Source: Methanobacteriota archaeon
Lineage (GTDB): Archaea; Halobacteriota; Methanosarcinia; Methanosarcinales; Methanoperedenaceae
Direction: 5' to 3'
Assembly (NCBI GenBank): GCA_018899795.1
Contig: JAHIHJ010000242.1
Coordinates: 1 to 8,113, forward strand
Length of the DNA: 8,113 nucleotides
Under the pieces are notes generated by a model. It worked only from the letters and a program-made list of their open reading frames with translations. It was not told the DNA's origin and ran no database searches. Both the position numbers and the translations under genes were made by a program. Positions 5,877 to 8,113 of the stretch are shown here, one piece after another. How positions within the stretch are numbered: the first letter of the stretch is position 1; each line of letters starts with the position of its first letter.

Positions 5877-6344
5877 ATGTACGTAAAAGAAGCGATGAAT
5901 AAGAACGTAATTACCTGTAACCCAGGTGATAATGTTGGCGCGCTTGTAGAATTGTTCAGGAAGAACCATATAAGCGGAATGCCGGTGGTTGAAAAGGAAA
6001 AAGTGGTCGGAATGGTTTCGGAAACCGATCTTCTCAAATTATTTAAAACACCGGAAGTATCTAGTGATATGTTCCTTCCAAGCCCGTTAGAGATAATAGA
6101 GATGCCGATCAGGAGCATTATAAAGTTTGAAGAGTTCAAGAAAGCGCTTGAAAACATAAATATGAAATCGGTCCGGGATATCATGAAAAAGAAAGTCTAT
6201 TCCACATCGCCGGATTCAACTTTAGAGGATGCGTCCAACATGATGGTCAAACAAAGAGTGAACAGGCTCCCGGTCATAGAGAACGGAAGACTGGTCGGTA
6301 TCCTGGTAAGAAGCGATATAATCAGGGGATTATCAAAAGAATAG
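5877..6344 (+). CDS. Two-CBS-domain protein
   Basis: The 155-residue protein consists of a CBS pair and nothing else. CBS1 spans about residues 4-58 (AMNKNVITCNPGDNV, ISGMPVVE, VVGMVSETDLLK) and CBS2 about 97-154 (DIMKKKVYSTSPDSTL, VNRLPVIENGRLVGILVRSDIIR). A roughly 38-residue charged linker lies between them. The Ser/Thr-x-x-Asp at the end of each domain (SETD at 48-51, RSD at 145-147) is the usual adenosine-nucleotide ribose contact, so ligand binding (AMP, ATP or S-adenosylmethionine) is plausible. CBS pairs sense energy or methyl-donor state and often act as regulators. The gene sits between argC and argJ with tight spacing (9 and 11 bases), which suggests co-expression and perhaps control of the pathway; that role is inference. 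Start fixed by GAGGAG at 5866-5871. Confidence 0.9.
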   Translation: MYVKEAMNKNVITCNPGDNVGALVELFRKNHISGMPVVEKEKVVGMVSETDLLKLFKTPEVSSDMFLPSPLEIIEMPIRSIIKFEEFKKALENINMKSVRDIMKKKVYSTSPDSTLEDASNMMVKQRVNRLPVIENGRLVGILVRSDIIRGLSKE

Positions 6345-6355
6345 GACTCATCTTC

Positions 6356-7531
6356 ATGAAACACGTCGAGGGCGGCATCTGCGCAGTAAAGGGAGTCCGG
6401 GGTAGCGGCATAAAACAGGGAAAGAACGGTCTTGCTATTATGATCGCAGATGCCAGAAGGCTTTCTTCTTCCGGGGTTTTCACGCGGAATAAAGTCATTG
6501 CCGCACCTCTTATTATTACAAGGGAAGCGCTTTTAAAAGGAGAGTTGAAAGCCATTATTGCCAACAGCGGATGCGCTAATGCGTTCACGGGCGAGAAGGG
6601 CTTACAGGACGCAAGGTGGATGGCAGGGCTCCTTGCAGATAAACTCAAATGCAGACCCGAAGAGATCGGCGTGGCTTCAACTGGAGTTATCGGGCGGTAT
6701 CTGGACAGGACATGGCTTGCAGGGCATCTTGATGAGGTCTACGATAGCCTTTCTGATTCAAAAGAGGCATCTTCTGCCTGCGCCCGTGCGATCATGACAA
6801 CAGACACTACGATGAAAGAGGTTGCCATAGAACTTGGCAACGGTGTTCGTATAGCAGGCATAGCCAAGGGTTCGGGGATGATAGAACCCAACATGGGAAC
6901 AATGCTTGCGTTCTTATTTACCGATGCAGCTTTATCAGGGAAAACACTTGATTCCTGCCTGAAAAAAGCCGTAGACAAAAGTTTCAACATGGTCGTGGTG
7001 GACGGCGACACGAGCACCAACGATATGGCGCTCCTTACTGCCACAGGGTATAATGAATGTGATGAAAAAACATTCCAGGAAGGGCTTGACAATGTATGCA
7101 TCAGTCTTGCAAAGATGATAGCAAAGGACGGTGAAGGCGCGACAAGGCTTATAGAGGTAAAGGTCAGCGGCGCAAGGACAGAGGCGGATGCGAAAGCGGT
7201 CGCCAAGACGATCGTGCGCTCGCCGCTTGTAAAGACCGCGATCTACGGAAAAGACCCGAACTGGGGAAGAGTGGTCGCAGCAGCCGGGTATTCCGGAGCT
7301 GATGTAGACCAGGACAGGATATCGCTGAAGTTCTCAGGAAATAATAAAGAGGCTGTTCTTGTTGATTCAGGCAAGCTGATAGAAGGAAAGCTCGAAGAGT
7401 TAAAGAGTATCATGGAGAGCAGGGAGATCATCATCGGGGTGGATCTTGGTCTTGGTAAACATACCGCTATTGCGTGGGGCTGCGACCTGACTTATGATTA
7501 TGTCAAGATCAACGCCATGTATACGACATGA
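6356..7531 (+). CDS. argJ: Glutamate N-acetyltransferase / ornithine acetyltransferase
   Basis: ArgJ transfers the acetyl group from N-acetylornithine to glutamate, closing the acetyl cycle of arginine synthesis; some members also use acetyl-CoA. It is an Ntn-type enzyme that cleaves itself before a threonine. The 391 residues are of normal length. The oxyanion-hole motif STGVIG is at 108-113. The cleavage region is KGSGMIEPNMGTMLAF (171-186), with Thr182 as the predicted nucleophile; the residue before it is Gly181 where bacterial enzymes usually have Ala. DGDTSTNDM (216-224), GEGATRLIEV (259-268) and KDPNWGRVVAAAGYSG (299-314) are conserved, and the C-terminus ends YVKINAMYTT, close to the usual family ending. 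Whether it is mono- or bifunctional cannot be read from sequence. It is the last gene of the cluster, followed by a T-run at 7596-7602. Confidence 0.94.
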   Translation: MKHVEGGICAVKGVRGSGIKQGKNGLAIMIADARRLSSSGVFTRNKVIAAPLIITREALLKGELKAIIANSGCANAFTGEKGLQDARWMAGLLADKLKCRPEEIGVASTGVIGRYLDRTWLAGHLDEVYDSLSDSKEASSACARAIMTTDTTMKEVAIELGNGVRIAGIAKGSGMIEPNMGTMLAFLFTDAALSGKTLDSCLKKAVDKSFNMVVVDGDTSTNDMALLTATGYNECDEKTFQEGLDNVCISLAKMIAKDGEGATRLIEVKVSGARTEADAKAVAKTIVRSPLVKTAIYGKDPNWGRVVAAAGYSGADVDQDRISLKFSGNNKEAVLVDSGKLIEGKLEELKSIMESREIIIGVDLGLGKHTAIAWGCDLTYDYVKINAMYTT

Positions 7532-7595
7532 AATTGAAAATAATGCCTTTATTTTGCTTTAAATTAAAATCAGATGTTAAATATAGTTTTAATCG

Positions 7596-7602
7596 TTTTT
7601 TT
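7596..7602 (+). terminator. T-run terminator after argJ
   Basis: Seven consecutive Ts, in a T-rich stretch beginning about 7549 and 65 bases after the argJ stop, form a typical archaeal intrinsic terminator. It separates the arginine cluster from the repeat array and small gene downstream. Confidence 0.45.
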
Positions 7603-7610
7603 AGAAGTCG

Positions 7611-7686
7611 ATAAACAATAAAAACCATGATAACTGTAAAAACCCATCAAAACTGTTAAAATTGATTATAACTGTCGTGGGTTATA
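7611..7686 (+). repeat. Four 19-bp-phased repeats, probable regulator-binding array
   Basis: AACTGT occurs at 7632, 7651 and 7670, exactly 19 bases apart. Extended, the units begin ATAACTGT (7630), AAAACTGT (7649) and ATAACTGT (7668). The preceding 19 bases (7611-7629) align with the unit at 7630-7648: both begin ATAA and share AAAA-CCAT in the second half. The last unit overlaps a probable TATA box at 7682-7688. A regular spacing near two helical turns places each unit on the same face of DNA, which suits cooperative binding of a regulator. The likely target is the small gene at 7758. Confidence 0.5.
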
Positions 7687-7688
7687 TG
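7682..7688 (+). promoter_or_regulatory. Probable TATA box of the small membrane-peptide gene
   Basis: GGGTTATATG contains a box A-like TTATATG. It predicts a start near 7711 and a leader of about 45 bases with an excellent Shine-Dalgarno before the ATG at 7758. A weaker alternative, AATTTAAATC at 7727-7736, would leave almost no leader and would not transcribe the Shine-Dalgarno. Confidence 0.4.
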
Positions 7689-7757
7689 TAATCGAAATTA
7701 CAAAGGAATATTTGCAAGACATTAGAAATTTAAATCAAAAGAAAATCAGGTGATAAT

Positions 7758-7934
7758 ATGAAAATAATGCAAATCGTTGTGTTATTCCTGTCCCTGTTCG
7801 TTATGCTTGGCGGGCTGTCTCTGCCTATATGGTGGAATGCTGCCCAACCCATTATATTCAGTATTCCTGAGTATTTGGACGGTGTTGTCAGGGATATGAC
7901 TGGATTAATAGATCTCGTATTGAAAAGTTTTTAG
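7758..7934 (+). CDS. Small single-helix membrane or exported peptide, unrecognised
   Basis: ATG to TAG gives 58 residues. AGGTGAT at 7748-7754, three bases before the ATG, is a near-perfect Shine-Dalgarno, much stronger than those of most genes here, which argues strongly for a real gene. Residues 5-22 (QIVVLFLSLFVMLGGLSL) form one hydrophobic helix preceded by a single Lys, fitting a signal anchor or signal peptide. The rest contains a Trp-Trp pair (PIWWN, 24-28) and a short amphipathic tail (EYLDGVVRDMTGLIDLVLKSF) that could lie on the membrane. No domain is recognised. It has its own promoter region with phased repeats upstream and a long hairpin downstream, so it seems to be a single-gene unit under its own control. 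Confidence 0.7.
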   Translation: MKIMQIVVLFLSLFVMLGGLSLPIWWNAAQPIIFSIPEYLDGVVRDMTGLIDLVLKSF

Positions 7935-7950
7935 GCAAAGATAGGAGATA

Positions 7951-7990
7951 CATGCTACACCGGGCAGGCATAAATCTGCCCGGCAGCATG
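7951..7990. terminator. Long hairpin between convergent genes
   Basis: CATGCT (7951-7956) pairs with AGCATG (7985-7990), and inside it CCGGGCAG (7960-7967) pairs perfectly with CTGCCCGG (7976-7983), with an eight-base loop and a small internal bulge. It begins 16 bases after the stop of the small peptide gene and lies 20 bases beyond the stop of the minus-strand gene ending at 8010. A T-run follows on the plus strand at 8014-8020, so it may terminate plus-strand transcription or stabilise the 3' end of the small mRNA. The separation from the T-run (23 bases) is unlike a bacterial terminator. Confidence 0.5.
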
Positions 7991-8009
7991 GGAACTTAAA
8001 TCCTGATAC

Positions 8010-8113
8010 TCACTTTTTTTCTTTAAATACGAATTTGCAGTGATCGTACCCTGTTCCGAAACATTCTGTTTCTTTGAATGCATAATTAATGTCAAGCCTG
8101 CTTGAAAATATCC
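8010..8113 (-). CDS. C-terminal end of a V4R-like domain protein (5' part outside window)
   Basis: Reading the minus strand from the window edge, 33 residues precede a TGA at 8010-8012. The segment ETECFGTGYDHCKFVF resembles the end of V4R (4-vinyl reductase type) domains, which finish with a Glu-x-x-Cys, Gly, then Cys-x-Phe pattern. V4R domains bind small hydrophobic or porphyrin-related ligands and are common in archaeal regulators and tetrapyrrole-related proteins. Only the tail is visible, so the full architecture, start and function are unknown. The gene is convergent with the small peptide gene. Its AAG/AAA-rich end overlaps the plus-strand T-run at 8014-8020. Confidence 0.55.
   Translation of the reverse strand, partial: IFSSRLDINYAFKETECFGTGYDHCKFVFKEKK

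Noticed and set aside
7611..7686. CRISPR array
   Set aside because: The units are only 19 bases in total with no spacer-repeat alternation, and there are no cas genes; a regulator-binding array is the better reading.

Overview
The window looks like a piece of a euryarchaeal chromosome, most likely from the Methanosarcinales / 'Candidatus Methanoperedens' group. The level down to Archaea is supported by an L10e-type ribosomal protein, an aIF2-beta with a C-terminal TRAM domain, the archaeal formate-dependent purine enzyme PurP, AT-rich TATA boxes and T-run terminators. The finer placement is inference from gene content and protein flavour only; no search was run.

Layout. Positions 1-312 hold the 3' end of a DDE-type transposase gene. 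Positions 313-1057 are a non-coding or decayed stretch, mostly AT-rich, with one GC-rich patch, a TATA box followed at the right distance by a strong double hairpin (a candidate small RNA), and a short gene-like remnant on the minus strand. A tRNA-Ile(GAU) gene on the minus strand (1058-1131) faces that stretch and is divergent from rpl10e (1260-1781), which is followed four bases later by the aIF2-beta gene (1786-2412). Convergent to these is purP (2424-3578, minus). Upstream of purP lies a gene graveyard on the minus strand (about 3642-4225): a ParA-type Walker A fragment, the start of a response regulator with an intact Shine-Dalgarno, and the ATPase domain of a histidine kinase, collapsed together by deletions.

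A plus-strand operon-like cluster follows: a DUF123 GIY-YIG-like protein (4411-4848), argC (4857-5867), a two-CBS-domain protein (5877-6344) and argJ (6356-7531). ArgC and ArgJ are steps of the acetylated arginine pathway: ArgC reduces N-acetylglutamyl phosphate, and ArgJ recycles the acetyl group from acetylornithine to glutamate. The next enzyme expected (ArgB) is not in the window. The DUF123 and CBS proteins are tightly spaced with them, which suggests co-transcription; their role there is unknown.

After argJ come a T-run terminator, a striking set of four 19-bp-phased repeats overlapping a probable TATA box, and a 58-codon gene with an excellent Shine-Dalgarno encoding a small one-helix membrane peptide (7758-7934). 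A long hairpin separates it from the 3' end of a convergent gene whose C-terminus resembles a V4R domain (8010-8113, minus). Most of the window is ordinary core archaeal metabolism and translation. The parts most worth a second look are the phased repeats with the small peptide gene, the double-hairpin locus at 598-703, and the collapsed ParA / response-regulator / kinase remnant.
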